NCBI RefSeq assembly: GCF_008807415.1 | Contig: NZ_CP043626.1 | Location: forward strand, 3,162,001-3,226,000 | DNA: 64,000 nt | Direction: 5' to 3' | Source of the DNA: Pseudomonas denitrificans (nom. rej.) | GTDB taxonomy: Bacteria > Pseudomonadota > Gammaproteobacteria > Pseudomonadales > Pseudomonadaceae | In this document: positions 48,578 to 58,327 of the stretch, one piece after another | Layout: each line of letters opens with the position of its first letter | How positions within the stretch are numbered: the first letter of the stretch is position 1 | The notes under the pieces: generated by a model | The model's database searches: none | Told to the model about the DNA's origin: nothing | What the model saw: the letters and a program-made list of their open reading frames with translations, nothing else | Translations under genes and position numbers: made by a program

Positions 48578-49888
48578 TCAGCTGGCGCGACGCACCGGCT
48601 GTTGGTAAAGGCCGGCGAACATGTCCGCCATGGCATCCTCGCAGGGCTCTTCGGGCGACTGCAGGCTCACCGCGCGGCTGACCAGTTGGTGCGCGCGTGC
48701 CACATGCAGGTCGTCCGGGATCTTCGGCCCGTCAGCCAGATAGGCTACCGGTAGATGCTGGCTGATAGCCAGAGCCAGAGCTTCGCCGAGGCTTCCCGCT
48801 TCGTCCAGTTTGGTCAGGATGCACCCGGCCAGCCCACAGGAACGATAGTTCTGCCAGGCGGACTTGAGTACCTGGCTCTGGCTGGTCGCGGCCAGCACGA
48901 GGTAGTTCTTCACGTTCAGGCTCAGCGACGACAGCGCTTCGAGCTGCATGCGCAGCGCCGGATCGTTGGCGGGCAGGCCGGCGGTATCGATCAGCACCAG
49001 GCGCTTGCGCGCCAGCGGCGCCATGGCCTGGATCAGCGACTGGCCCGGATCGACCAGGGTCACCGGCACATTGAGGATGCGGCCGAGGGTCTTGATCTGC
49101 TCCTGCGCACCGATGCGGAAGCTGTCCATGGACACCAGGGCGATGCTCTGCGCGCCGTACTTCAGCACGTAGCGGGCGGCCAGCTTGGCCAGGGTAGTGG
49201 TCTTGCCCATGCCGGCCGGGCCGACCAGGGCGATCACGCCGCCCTGTTCCAGCAGGTCGATTTCCGGGGTGTTGATCGAGCGCGCCAGGTGCGCCAGCAG
49301 CATGCGCCAGGCCTGCTTCGGATCGGCGATGGACGCCACGCGCTCCAGCAGGTTGCGCGACAGGTCGGCCGGCAGCCCCATGCGCTGCAGGCGACGCCAC
49401 AGGCCGGCCTGTTTCGGGCGCTGGTTCTGCAGCTGGTTCCAGGCAATCGAGCCCAGCTGCACTTCGATCAGTTCGCGCAGGCCGTTGAGCTCGAAGCGCA
49501 TGGCTTCCAGCGCCTGCTGGCCGACAGCGGCCGGCGCCGGGGCAACCGGTGCATCCATGGCGGCGGCCAGGGTTTCGGCGGCGCTGCGACGCGGCTTCTC
49601 GGTGCCGTACATTTGACGGTCGCCGCGCACGCTATCGCTGGCGCGGGTCGGAGCCGACAGGTCAGCCTTGGCCTGGGCGATCTTCGCCTGGGTCTTGCGC
49701 AGCTCGGCTTCCAGCGCCGGGTTCGGCTTGCTGGCCGCCACTGGGGCCTGGTAATCCAGCGCCGCGGTCAGCTCTACGCCACCTGCGACACGGCGATTGC
49801 CGATGATCGAGGCGTCCGGGCCCAGCTCGTCACGGACCAGTTTCATGGCCTGACGCATATCAGCGGCGAAGAAGCGTTTTACCTGCAT
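48578..49888 (-). CDS. flhF: flagellar biosynthesis GTPase FlhF
   Basis: 436 residues: N-terminal basic/variable region, then an SRP-type GTPase (GPAGMGKTTTLAKLAARY, LVSMDSFRIGAQEQIKTL, IDTAGL, TKLDEAGSLGE). It sets the polar site of the flagellum. ATG 49888 (MQVKRFF) is the family start, 15 bases past the flhA stop. Confidence 0.96.
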   Translation of the reverse strand: MQVKRFFAADMRQAMKLVRDELGPDASIIGNRRVAGGVELTAALDYQAPVAASKPNPALEAELRKTQAKIAQAKADLSAPTRASDSVRGDRQMYGTEKPRRSAAETLAAAMDAPVAPAPAAVGQQALEAMRFELNGLRELIEVQLGSIAWNQLQNQRPKQAGLWRRLQRMGLPADLSRNLLERVASIADPKQAWRMLLAHLARSINTPEIDLLEQGGVIALVGPAGMGKTTTLAKLAARYVLKYGAQSIALVSMDSFRIGAQEQIKTLGRILNVPVTLVDPGQSLIQAMAPLARKRLVLIDTAGLPANDPALRMQLEALSSLSLNVKNYLVLAATSQSQVLKSAWQNYRSCGLAGCILTKLDEAGSLGEALALAISQHLPVAYLADGPKIPDDLHVARAHQLVSRAVSLQSPEEPCEDAMADMFAGLYQQPVRRAS

Positions 49889-49903
49889 GGCCTCGGACCT
49901 CAA

Positions 49904-52027
49904 TCAGTTCTGCCCAACGGTGGCAACGATCGTGACTTGTTTGTTGTCGGGGATTTCCTGGTAAGCCAGCACGTTCATGGTGGGAACCGCCATCCGGGCG
50001 AATCGCGACATCATCGCGCGGATGGGACCTGCCACCAGCAGAATCGCCGGCTTGCCGAGCATCTCCTGACGCTGCGCCGCTTCAACCATCGAGCGTTGCA
50101 GCTTTTCGGCCATTCCGGGTTCCAGCAACATGCCTTCTTCGGAGCCTTGTCCGGCCTTCTGAAGACTATTGAGCAATATCTGTTCCAACCTGGGTTCCAG
50201 AGTGATCACAGGCAGCTCCGGCTCTAGTCCCACAATGGTTTGCACGATTGCGCGAGACAGCGCGACGCGAACTGCCGCCACCATCGCGGCGGGATCTTGA
50301 CTCTTCACCGCCACGTTGGCGATGGCTTCCGCGATGGTACGGATGTCACGTACCGGCACCTGTTCCTGCAGCAGCGCCTGGAGGACCTTGAGCAGCGTCG
50401 ACAGGGAGATCATCCCCGGCACCAGCTCTTCGGCGAGCTTGGGCGAAGTCTTGGCCAGCAGCTGCATCAGTTGCTGGACTTCCTCGTGGCCCAGCAGCTC
50501 GTGGGCATGCTTGTGCAGCACCTGGTTCAGGTGGGTGGCGACCACGGTGCTGGCATCGACCACGGTGTAGCCCAGCGATTGCGCCTGATCACGCTGCGAG
50601 GCCTCGATCCACACGGCCTCCAGGCCGAAGGCCGGGTCCTTGCCGGCGATGCCGTTGAGGGTGCCGAACACCTGGCCGGGGTTGATCGCCAGATCGCGGT
50701 CCGGGTAGATCTCGGCTTCCGCCACGCTGACGCCCATGAGCGTCAAACGATAGGCGTTGGGCAACAGGTCGAGGTTGTCGCGGATGTGCACCGACGGCAT
50801 CAGGAAGCCCAGGTCCTGAGACAGCTTCTTGCGCACACCCTTGATCCGCGCCAGCAACTGGCCGCCCTGGTTGCGGTCAACCAGCGGAATCAGGCGGTAG
50901 CCCACTTCCAGGCCGACCATGTCCACCGGGGTCACGTCGTCCCAGCCCAGTTCCTTGGTCTGCTCGGCGCGCTGTGCCGGCAGCAGTTCCTGCTGGGTCT
51001 GGGCTTCCTGCTCAGCCTTCTGGCTGGCCTGGCGCTGGCGGTGCCAGATCAGGTACGCGCCAGCAGCGGCCAGGCCACCCAGGCCCACGAAGGACACGTG
51101 CGGCATGCCGGGGACCAGGCCCATGGCGATCAGGATGGCGGCAGAGATCGCCAGCGCCTTGGGCGAGGCGAACATCTGGCGGTTGACCTGCTGGCCCATG
51201 TCCTCGGAGCTGGAGACACGGGTCACCATGATCGCGGCGGCGGTGGACAGCAGCAGCGAGGGCAGCTGCGCCACCAGGCCGTCACCGATGGTCAGCAGGG
51301 CGTAGACCTTGCCGGCGTCGCCGAAGCTCATCGCGTGCTGGATCATGCCGATGGCCACGCCACCGATGAGGTTGATGAAGAGGATCAGCAGGCCGGCGAC
51401 GGCGTCACCGCGGACGAACTTGCTGGCACCGTCCATCGAGCCGTAGAAGTCGGCTTCCTGGGCCACTTCGGCGCGGCGCTTCTTGGCTTCCGCCTGCTCG
51501 ATCAGGCCGGCGTTGAGGTCGGCGTCGATGGCCATCTGCTTGCCGGGCATGGCGTCGAGGGTGAAACGCGCGCTCACCTCGGAGATACGCCCGGCACCCT
51601 TGGTGACCACCACGAAGTTGATGATCATGAGGATCGCGAAGACCACGATACCGACGACGTAGTTGCCGCCGATCACCACCTCGCCGAAGGCCTGGATCAC
51701 CTTGCCCGCAGCCGCGTGGCCGTCGTGGCCGTGCAGCAGCACGACGCGGGTGGACGCGACGTTCAGCGCCAGGCGCAGCAGGGTGGCGACCAGCAGGATG
51801 GTCGGGAACACGGCGAAGTCCAGCGGGCGCAGGGCGTACACGCTGACCAGCAGGACCACGATGGACAGGGCGATGTTGAAGGTGAACAGCACATCCAGCA
51901 GGAACGGCGGGATGGGCAGGGTCATCATCGCCAGCATGGCGAGCAACAGCAGCGGCACGCCGAGGTTGCCCCGGCTGAGCCCTACCAGATTGCTGCGAAC
52001 AGTGCCGATCAGTTGCGTACGATCCAC
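49904..52027 (-). CDS. flhA: flagellar export protein FlhA
   Basis: 707 residues: eight N-terminal spans with the FHIPEP-type loop (MPGKQMAIDADLNAGLI) and a large cytoplasmic domain that docks substrates and chaperones. The start is GTG 52027 after GGGGA. A sigma-54-type promoter lies 83 bases upstream (52110-52125). Confidence 0.97.
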   Translation of the reverse strand: MDRTQLIGTVRSNLVGLSRGNLGVPLLLLAMLAMMTLPIPPFLLDVLFTFNIALSIVVLLVSVYALRPLDFAVFPTILLVATLLRLALNVASTRVVLLHGHDGHAAAGKVIQAFGEVVIGGNYVVGIVVFAILMIINFVVVTKGAGRISEVSARFTLDAMPGKQMAIDADLNAGLIEQAEAKKRRAEVAQEADFYGSMDGASKFVRGDAVAGLLILFINLIGGVAIGMIQHAMSFGDAGKVYALLTIGDGLVAQLPSLLLSTAAAIMVTRVSSSEDMGQQVNRQMFASPKALAISAAILIAMGLVPGMPHVSFVGLGGLAAAGAYLIWHRQRQASQKAEQEAQTQQELLPAQRAEQTKELGWDDVTPVDMVGLEVGYRLIPLVDRNQGGQLLARIKGVRKKLSQDLGFLMPSVHIRDNLDLLPNAYRLTLMGVSVAEAEIYPDRDLAINPGQVFGTLNGIAGKDPAFGLEAVWIEASQRDQAQSLGYTVVDASTVVATHLNQVLHKHAHELLGHEEVQQLMQLLAKTSPKLAEELVPGMISLSTLLKVLQALLQEQVPVRDIRTIAEAIANVAVKSQDPAAMVAAVRVALSRAIVQTIVGLEPELPVITLEPRLEQILLNSLQKAGQGSEEGMLLEPGMAEKLQRSMVEAAQRQEMLGKPAILLVAGPIRAMMSRFARMAVPTMNVLAYQEIPDNKQVTIVATVGQN

Positions 52028-52109
52028 CCGAATTTCCCCTGCGCGTTGGTGACCGAGCCGGCCACCGGATCAAACTTTTGACGCCCAACCGGGCATCCGC
52101 ACAGGGTTT

Positions 52110-52125
52110 TGCAGGAAGCGTTCCA
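52110..52125 (-). promoter_or_regulatory. sigma-54 type promoter of flhA
   Basis: On the minus strand TGGAACG-CTTC-CTGCA matches TGGCACG-N4-TTGCA with two mismatches and exact GG-GC spacing. flhA belongs to the RpoN/FleQ class in P. aeruginosa. Confidence 0.7.
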
Positions 52126-52141
52126 ACTTCTTCGAAACGCT

Positions 52142-52726
52142 TCAGGAACTGTCTTTCACCAGCTTGAAAGTGCCGTCCTTGAAGCTGCCCGCCACCGCGC
52201 AGGTGGACTGGTTGGCGTCACTTCGCGCCTCGAAACGGTAGTGCCCGGACATCACGCCGTACTCGGTGTCGTCCTCGCTGCGGACGATCTCCACGCGGTC
52301 GATCACCAGCTCGCCATGGCTGGCGCGCAGGGCATCCTCGGGCACCTCCTGAAACAGTACCGCCGCGCCCTCACCCAGCCTTGTCCGGCCCTCGCGCTGC
52401 GGACCGATGGCGTAGCGCCCGGAGAGCTTCGAAGGATCGAGGCGCAACTGGTCCTGCGCAGTGGTCAGGTGGAACTGCGCGGTCAGCGTCGCCGGGCGAC
52501 CACCCTCCCCCTGGACCGCCAGCGGCACGCCAACCACCAACTGGTTGTCACCGCTGAGCTGGGCGACATAGAGCGAGCCCCACCAGCGATCCGTCACCTG
52601 CGCCTCGTGCTGCGTGCCGCAGACCTGCAGGCGATACTGCGTCGTCGGTGTATCGGGCGCGCACGCGCCGCACAGACCGACGCCCACCGCCATCGCCAGC
52701 ACCCTGAAGTGTCCCGCTTCGCTCAT
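52142..52726 (-). CDS. secreted protein of unknown function between flhA and flhB
   Basis: 194 residues: hydrophobic start (VLAMAVGVGLCGAC) that could be a signal peptide, possibly of a lipoprotein although the lipobox is not classical, then a beta-rich domain (QVTDRWWGSLYVAQLSGDNQLVVGV). No catalytic motif. GGAG seven bases before ATG 52726 fixes the start. P. aeruginosa also has two non-flagellar ORFs here (PA1450-PA1451). Confidence 0.7.
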   Translation of the reverse strand: MSEAGHFRVLAMAVGVGLCGACAPDTPTTQYRLQVCGTQHEAQVTDRWWGSLYVAQLSGDNQLVVGVPLAVQGEGGRPATLTAQFHLTTAQDQLRLDPSKLSGRYAIGPQREGRTRLGEGAAVLFQEVPEDALRASHGELVIDRVEIVRSEDDTEYGVMSGHYRFEARSDANQSTCAVAGSFKDGTFKLVKDSS

Positions 52727-52828
52727 CGTCCTTCTCCGCGCAGTGTCCCGGCGCACGAAGGCTGGCGCCCTCGCCTCGAAGGTTCGACTGGCACGTCCCG
52801 GCGAAAGGTTCCCCTGTCTTTAGGCCGG

Positions 52829-54115
52829 TCACCAGCTCCCGGAGGCACCGCCTCCGCCGCTGGAACCACCGCCACCGGAGAACCCACCGCCCGAACTGCC
52901 GCCGGACGACCCGCTGGACGAACTACCGCCGGAGCCCGAGCTGCCGCCCGCGCCGCCCTGCCCCGCCGCGAACACCACCAGCCCCGGCAGGCACATGAAC
53001 GGCAGCACCAGCAGCCAGTTCAGCGGAGCCGCCGGAGCACCGGCGGAGAAACCGATCAGCAGGTACAGGCCGAAGAATATCGCCAGGCGCCAGTAGAAGG
53101 CCTTGTGCCCGGCCGGCGCCTTGGCGGTCTTGCGCCCTTTGCGCCCCTTGCGAGGTCCGCGCCAGACGTCACGCATCATCGAGATCAGCAGCCACCAAAG
53201 GCCAGTGACCATCAGCACGCCCAGCGGAGCTGCGAGCGCATAGACCCACAGCAGGCCGCCGAAGCGCGGCGTCAGGAAGCCGAGCAGGATGCAGTAGGCG
53301 ATCAGCCCCAGCACGCTGTAGAACACCACACGCGCCGTCCACAGCGCGCCGAAGGTGGCGCCGCCGACCAGCAGGCAGATCGGCGTGATGGCAGCCACTC
53401 CCAGAGCACCCTTGCCGCCGGACAATATGCCCACCAGCACGACCACCACCGCGCAGAACGCCAGTGCGCCGCGCCAGCCGATCCGCCGTGCGGCAAGCAG
53501 CACGCCACCCACGCCACCGGCCACGAAGGACGCCAGCAGCAGCCACGCCTGCAGCGGGAACGTCAAAGGTTCGGGGGCCGGCTCAGGCAACGCCTCGCCA
53601 TCCACCAGCAGGATCAGCGCATCCACCGCCGACTCGATGCCGCCGGCATAGTCGTCCTGGCGGAAGGCAGGCGCCATCCGCTCACGGATGATGCGCCCGG
53701 CCAGCACGTCGGGAATCGCGCCTTCCAGGCCATAGCCGACCTCGATGCGCATCAGGTGGTCGTCCTTTGCCACCACCAGCAGCACGCCGTCATCCACGCC
53801 CTTGCGGCCGAGCTTCCAGAGGTTGAACAGCTTGTTGGAGAAGGCCTCGATGCCCATCTTGCCCACGGTCGGCAACATCACCACGGCGATCTGCGCGCCG
53901 CGCCGGTCCTCCAGGGCCTTGAGCTTGTCGATCAGATGGGTTTTGGTGGGCTGATCCAGCGTGCCAGTGACATCCACCACACGCTCGTTCAGCGGCAGCA
54001 GCACGCCGCCGTCGACAGGTTCGGCAGCCCAGGCGAACGGGGCGCAAAGCAGGCAGAAGAGCAGCCAGAACGCGAAACGCGCGCCGGCCCCCTGGAACAA
54101 GGCTCCTTGCAACAT
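52829..54115 (-). CDS. TPM-domain (YgcG-type) membrane protein
   Basis: 428 residues: signal peptide (ending APFAWAAE), TPM domain (about 30-175, ERVVDVTGTLDQPTKTHL, RIEVGYGLEGAIPDV), several spans (about 200-400) and a Gly/Ser-rich C-terminal tail. TPM proteins have been linked to acid phosphatase activity and photosystem repair in plants; bacterial function is unclear. It sits between the lipoprotein-like gene and flhB on the same strand, so probably in a flagellar-region transcript. Confidence 0.85.
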   Translation of the reverse strand: MLQGALFQGAGARFAFWLLFCLLCAPFAWAAEPVDGGVLLPLNERVVDVTGTLDQPTKTHLIDKLKALEDRRGAQIAVVMLPTVGKMGIEAFSNKLFNLWKLGRKGVDDGVLLVVAKDDHLMRIEVGYGLEGAIPDVLAGRIIRERMAPAFRQDDYAGGIESAVDALILLVDGEALPEPAPEPLTFPLQAWLLLASFVAGGVGGVLLAARRIGWRGALAFCAVVVVLVGILSGGKGALGVAAITPICLLVGGATFGALWTARVVFYSVLGLIAYCILLGFLTPRFGGLLWVYALAAPLGVLMVTGLWWLLISMMRDVWRGPRKGRKGRKTAKAPAGHKAFYWRLAIFFGLYLLIGFSAGAPAAPLNWLLVLPFMCLPGLVVFAAGQGGAGGSSGSGGSSSSGSSGGSSGGGFSGGGGSSGGGGASGSW

Positions 54116-54203
54116 GGCACTTTCCCTTGGCAGAACAGGCTGCCCGGCATCTCTGACGCCGGGCACGAGCCGACCATCCTAACGCAGCAGCAGCGCCGAC
54201 GAA

Positions 54204-55343
54204 TCACTCGTCGCGTCGCAAATCCGGCGGGATCGGCAGGTTCGGCATCGGTCCCGGACGCTTGCCCTTGCCCGCGCGGTACTGCTTGAGCTGGTAGACG
54301 TAGGCCAGCACCTGGGCCACGGCGAGGTACAGGCCAGCAGGAATCTCGTGGTCGAGTTCGGTGGAGTAGTAGACCGCCCGCGCCAGGGCCGGCGACTCGA
54401 GCACCGTGACCTTGTGTTCCTGGGCGATCTCGCGAATCTTCAGCGCCATGAAGTCGTTGCCCTTGGCCAGCAGCCTGGGCGCCCCGCCCTTCTCCGCGTC
54501 GTATTTCAGGGCCACGGCGAAGTGCGTCGGGTTGGTGATGATGACGTCGGCTTCGGGCACCGCCTGCATCATCCGCCGGTTGGCCATCTCGCGCTGCATC
54601 TGGCGGACCTTGGCCTTGACCTCCGGCTTGCCCTCGGAGTCCTTGTACTCGTCCTTGACCTCCTGCTTGGTCATCATCAGCTTCTTGCGGTTGTCCCAGA
54701 GCTGGAAGGGCACGTCCGCGGCGGCGATGAAGATGATGCTGCAGGCCAGCCAGAAGGCGCTCCAGCCGACGATCCGTGCGCTGTGCACCATGGCCTGGTC
54801 CAGCGGCTCGTGGGAGATGGCCAACAGGTCGTCCTGATCGGACTTGAGCACCAGGATCGCCACGATCAGCACCAGCACGAACTTGGCCAGGGCCTTGAGC
54901 AGCTCGGTCAGCGAGCGCAGCGAGAACATGCGCTTGAGCCCGGCCAGCGGATTGAGCCGGCTGAACTTGGGGGCCAGCGCTTCGCCGGAGAACAGCCAGC
55001 CACCCAGCGCGACCGGGCCGACCAGCGCCGCGACCAGCAACACCGCCAGGACCGGCCAGACCGCATCGGCGCCGATCTTGCCGCCAGCGATCAACAGGTT
55101 GAGCATGCTCTCGCTGTTCATCACCGTGGCGCGGTCCAGCTCGAAGCTGCCGCGCATCAGGCGCATCAGCGCATCGGCCAGGCTGGCGCCAAACATCAGC
55201 AGGGCTCCGGCGCCAGCGAGCAGCACGGCCAGGGTATTGAGCTCCTTGGACCGAGGGAGCTGCCCCTTCTCGCGCGCGTCGCGGCGCCGTTTCTCGGTAG
55301 GTTCCTCTGTCTTGTCTTCGCTACTACTGTCGTTTTCGGCCAT
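54204..55343 (-). CDS. flhB: flagellar export switch protein FlhB
   Basis: 379 residues: four spans (about 35-210) and the cytoplasmic domain with autocleavage motif NPTH. It changes export from hook to filament substrates when FliK signals. Start overlaps the fliR stop by one base (TGATG). Confidence 0.97.
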   Translation of the reverse strand: MAENDSSSEDKTEEPTEKRRRDAREKGQLPRSKELNTLAVLLAGAGALLMFGASLADALMRLMRGSFELDRATVMNSESMLNLLIAGGKIGADAVWPVLAVLLVAALVGPVALGGWLFSGEALAPKFSRLNPLAGLKRMFSLRSLTELLKALAKFVLVLIVAILVLKSDQDDLLAISHEPLDQAMVHSARIVGWSAFWLACSIIFIAAADVPFQLWDNRKKLMMTKQEVKDEYKDSEGKPEVKAKVRQMQREMANRRMMQAVPEADVIITNPTHFAVALKYDAEKGGAPRLLAKGNDFMALKIREIAQEHKVTVLESPALARAVYYSTELDHEIPAGLYLAVAQVLAYVYQLKQYRAGKGKRPGPMPNLPIPPDLRRDE

Positions 55344-56119
55344 CAGTGGGCCCCCACGAGTTCGCGAAGCAGGCGCAGGCCCTCACTGGCCAGCGCCTGG
55401 TACTGGGTGAGAATCTCGGCACTGCCAATCCAGACAATGACGAAGCCCATGATCAGGGTGAGCGGGAAACCGATCGAGAAGATGTTCAGCTGGGGTGCCG
55501 CGCGGGTCATGGCGCCGAACGCCAGGTTGACCACCAGCAGCGCGGTGATCGCCGGCAAGGCGATCATCAGACCTGCGCCCAGCACCCAGCCGAGCTTGCC
55601 GGCCACCGTGATGAAATGGTTGCTCGACAGCCCCTCGCCCACCGGCAGCGTGGTGAAGCTTTCCGCCAGTACCTCGAAGACCACCAGGTGGCCGTTCATG
55701 GAGAGGAACAGCAGGGTCACCAGCATGGTGAAGAACTGCCCCAGTACCGGCACCGAGATGCCGTTGGTGGGATCGATCATGGACGCGAAGCCCAGGCCCA
55801 TCTGCATGGAGATGATCTGCCCGGAAATGACGAAGGCATGGAACATCAGCTGCAGGACGAAGCCGAGCATGGCGCCGACGAGGATTTCCTGGGCGATGTA
55901 GACCATCGCCTTGAGGCTCAGCGCATCCACCTGTGGCATCGGCGGCAGGTTGGGCACCAGCGCCACGGCAATCGCCACGGACAGGTACAGGCGCACGCGG
56001 GTCGGCACCAGCTGGGTGCCGATGATCGGCATCACCATCAGCATGGCGGCGATGCGGAACAGCGGGAACAGGAAGGCTCCGATCCAGCCGCCGATCTGCG
56101 CGTTGCTGAGCTCGAGCAT
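55343..56119 (-). CDS. fliR: flagellar export gate protein FliR
   Basis: 258 residues with about six spans, start MLELSNAQIGGWIGAFLFPLFR. Part of the FliPQR pore. One-base overlaps join it to fliQ and flhB. Confidence 0.96.
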   Translation of the reverse strand: MLELSNAQIGGWIGAFLFPLFRIAAMLMVMPIIGTQLVPTRVRLYLSVAIAVALVPNLPPMPQVDALSLKAMVYIAQEILVGAMLGFVLQLMFHAFVISGQIISMQMGLGFASMIDPTNGISVPVLGQFFTMLVTLLFLSMNGHLVVFEVLAESFTTLPVGEGLSSNHFITVAGKLGWVLGAGLMIALPAITALLVVNLAFGAMTRAAPQLNIFSIGFPLTLIMGFVIVWIGSAEILTQYQALASEGLRLLRELVGAH

Positions 56120-56388
56120 CAGCCGATCAGCGTCGGGATGCTGGTGATCAGTGACTGGGTGTATTCCATCAACTGCCGCAGCAGCCAGGGGCCCAGCACG
56201 ATGAGGGTGAGCAGCACCACCAGCAGGCGCGGCAGAAAGCTCAGGGTCTGCTCGTTGATCTGCGTGGCGGCCTGGAACATCGCCACGATCAGGCCCACCA
56301 GCAGGCTGGGCAGCACCAGGATGCCGACCATCACGGCGGTCAGCCAGAGCGCTTCACGGAACAGGTCGACGGCGACTTCGGGGGTCAT
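56119..56388 (-). CDS. fliQ: flagellar export gate protein FliQ
   Basis: 89 residues, two long spans, with the family start MTPEVAVDLFREALW. Overlaps fliR by one base. It is separated from fliP by 165 bases holding a REPIN, whereas the two are usually adjacent. Confidence 0.96.
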   Translation of the reverse strand: MTPEVAVDLFREALWLTAVMVGILVLPSLLVGLIVAMFQAATQINEQTLSFLPRLLVVLLTLIVLGPWLLRQLMEYTQSLITSIPTLIG

Positions 56389-56430
56389 GGCTGCTCCTCT
56401 TGCGCGGCGGCCTCAATGGAAAGCTCATTC

Positions 56431-56512
56431 GTAGGATGGGTGGAGCTTGCGATACCCATCAGCGGATTCGACCGGATATCGATGGGTATCGCTTCGCTCC
56501 ACGCCATCCTAC
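56431..56512. repeat. REPIN-type inverted pair in the fliP-fliQ gap
   Basis: GTAGGATGGGTGGAGC...GATACCCATC (56431-56460) is followed by an inverted copy (56481-56512, ending GCCATCCTAC) with 20 bases between them. The pair could fold into a long hairpin. This GTAGGATGGG family differs from the GTAGGAGCGGGCC family seen at 7625 and 16097. Confidence 0.85.
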
Positions 56513-56553
56513 GTTGCCTCCGGATACCACTGCGCCGACGGGAATGGGCATCG

Positions 56554-57345
56554 CTAGACCGTCCCGAAACTGCCGGCGAGCGTGCCGATGATCAATGCCC
56601 AGCCGTCCACCAGGACGAACAGCATGATCTTGAACGGCAGCGAGATGATCAGCGGCGACAGCATCATCATGCCCATCGCCATCAGCACGCTGGACACCAC
56701 CAGGTCGATGATCAGGAACGGAATGAAGATCATGAAACCGATCTGGAACGCAGTCTTCAACTCCGAAGTGACGAACGCCGGCACCAGGATGGTCAGGGGC
56801 GTGGCGTCGGCGCTGGCGATGTCGGTGCGCTTGGACAGCCGCACGAACAGCTCCAGGTCCGATTGCCGGGTCTGCGCCAGCATGAAGGCCTTGAGCGGCA
56901 CTTCCGCGCGAGTAAGTGCTTCCTGCGCGGGGATCTGCTCGCTCAGGTAAGGCTGCAGCGCAGTCGTGTTGATCTTGTCGAACACCGGCGCCATGACGAA
57001 CAAGGTGAGGAACATCGCCAGGCCGATCAGTACCTGGTTCGACGGCGTGCTCTGCAGGCCCAGCGCCTGGCGCAGGATGGAGAAGACGATGATGATCCGG
57101 GTGAAGCTGGTCATCAGCATGACGAACGCCGGGATGAAGCTCAGCGCGGTCATGATCAGCAGGATCTGCAGGCTGACCGAGTATTCCTGCTGCCCCTGCG
57201 GGTTGGTGGTCACGGTGATCGCCGTCAGCTGCGTCGGATCGGCGGCGAAGGCCTGCGGCGCCATCAGCGCCAGCAGACCCAGGAGCAGCGGCGCGACTGC
57301 CTTGAGCGCACCGATCAGAACGGAGAGGTTCGGCGAACGGGTCAC
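56554..57345 (-). CDS. fliP: flagellar export gate protein FliP
   Basis: 263 residues: signal peptide (MAPQAFA), four spans, LIVDLVVSS-type final region. The start is GTG 57345, overlapping the fliO stop (GTGA). Confidence 0.96.
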   Translation of the reverse strand: MTRSPNLSVLIGALKAVAPLLLGLLALMAPQAFAADPTQLTAITVTTNPQGQQEYSVSLQILLIMTALSFIPAFVMLMTSFTRIIIVFSILRQALGLQSTPSNQVLIGLAMFLTLFVMAPVFDKINTTALQPYLSEQIPAQEALTRAEVPLKAFMLAQTRQSDLELFVRLSKRTDIASADATPLTILVPAFVTSELKTAFQIGFMIFIPFLIIDLVVSSVLMAMGMMMLSPLIISLPFKIMLFVLVDGWALIIGTLAGSFGTV

Positions 57346-57836
57346 TGCGGGCGGCCCTTGTCCTTGTTCAGCAATTCCAGCAGGCGCTGGGCGAATTCCG
57401 GCTGCGCCGGTTCCGATTCGGCGGCATGCACTGGCTGGCGCATGACGTGCAGCGGGGTGATGCGACCAGGCGTCAGGCCCAGCAGCACCTGCTCCTCGCC
57501 CACCTGCACCAGCACCAGCCGATCACGCGGGCCGAGGGACTGGCTGGAAATCAGGCGGATCGCCTGGTTGCCGCGCGGCACGACCTGCTGCACGCGGCGC
57601 ACCAGCCAGGCCAGCAGGAAGATCAGGCCGACCACCAGCACCAGGCCCAGCAGCAGCTGCATCAGTTGCGCGCCGGCGCTGCCGGTGATGATGCTCGGCG
57701 TGGAACTGGCGTGGACGATGGCCGGATTGGATGCCGGTGCCTTGGCCTCCTCGCCCAGAGCGAAGAGGGACAGCCCCAGCAGCGGCAGGGCGCCTACGCT
57801 GGAGAGCAGACGGGGATTCGCGAGCAGGCGGCCCAT
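57342..57836 (-). CDS. fliO: flagellar protein FliO
   Basis: 164 residues: N-terminal hydrophobic segment, a span at about 58-80 ([21 protein letters not shown]) and a cytoplasmic domain with [21 protein letters not shown]. It helps assemble the FliP ring. fliN stops one base upstream. Confidence 0.93.
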   Translation of the reverse strand: MGRLLANPRLLSSVGALPLLGLSLFALGEEAKAPASNPAIVHASSTPSIITGSAGAQLMQLLLGLVLVVGLIFLLAWLVRRVQQVVPRGNQAIRLISSQSLGPRDRLVLVQVGEEQVLLGLTPGRITPLHVMRQPVHAAESEPAQPEFAQRLLELLNKDKGRPQ

Positions 57837-57837
57837 G

Positions 57838-58305
57838 TCAGCGCAGCTTCTTGATACGTTCGCTGGGGCTGATCACGTCGGTGAGGCGGATGCCGAACTT
57901 CTCGTTCACCACCACCACTTCGCCATGAGCGATCAGGGTGCCGTTGACCAGCACGTCCAGCGGCTCGCCGGCCAGGCGATCGAGTTCGATCACCGAGCCC
58001 TGGTTGAGCTGCAGCAGGTTGCGGATGTTGATGTCGGTATGCCCGACCTCCATGGAAATGGTCACCGGAATATCCAGGATCACATCCAGGTTGGGGCCTT
58101 CCAGCCCGGCGATCATCGGCGTCTTGGGCGCCATGCCGAACTCTTCCATCGGTGCGCGCGGTGCGGCGGGCACGGCAGGAGCCGCAGCGCCGGCCATCAT
58201 CGCGTCGATGTCGTCCTGGTTGGCATCACCGGATTCGGAGAGGGCCGCAGCCCACTCGTCGGCCAGCGCCTGTTCTTCGGGAGTCACGTTTTCTTCATCA
58301 GACAT
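57838..58305 (-). CDS. fliN: flagellar C-ring protein FliN
   Basis: 155 residues: acidic/Ala-Pro N-terminal part and the SpoA-type domain (VILDIPVTISMEVGHTDINIRNLLQL, GTLIAHGEVVVVNEKFGIRLTDV). Part of the switch with FliM. It starts 22 bases after fliM. Confidence 0.96.
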   Translation of the reverse strand: MSDEENVTPEEQALADEWAAALSESGDANQDDIDAMMAGAAAPAVPAAPRAPMEEFGMAPKTPMIAGLEGPNLDVILDIPVTISMEVGHTDINIRNLLQLNQGSVIELDRLAGEPLDVLVNGTLIAHGEVVVVNEKFGIRLTDVISPSERIKKLR

Positions 58306-58327
58306 GGTGGGTCCTCATGGGATCCGC

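Noticed and set aside
50240..52081. 613-residue plus-strand frame opposite flhA
   Set aside because: Antisense of flhA; no start signal or motif.
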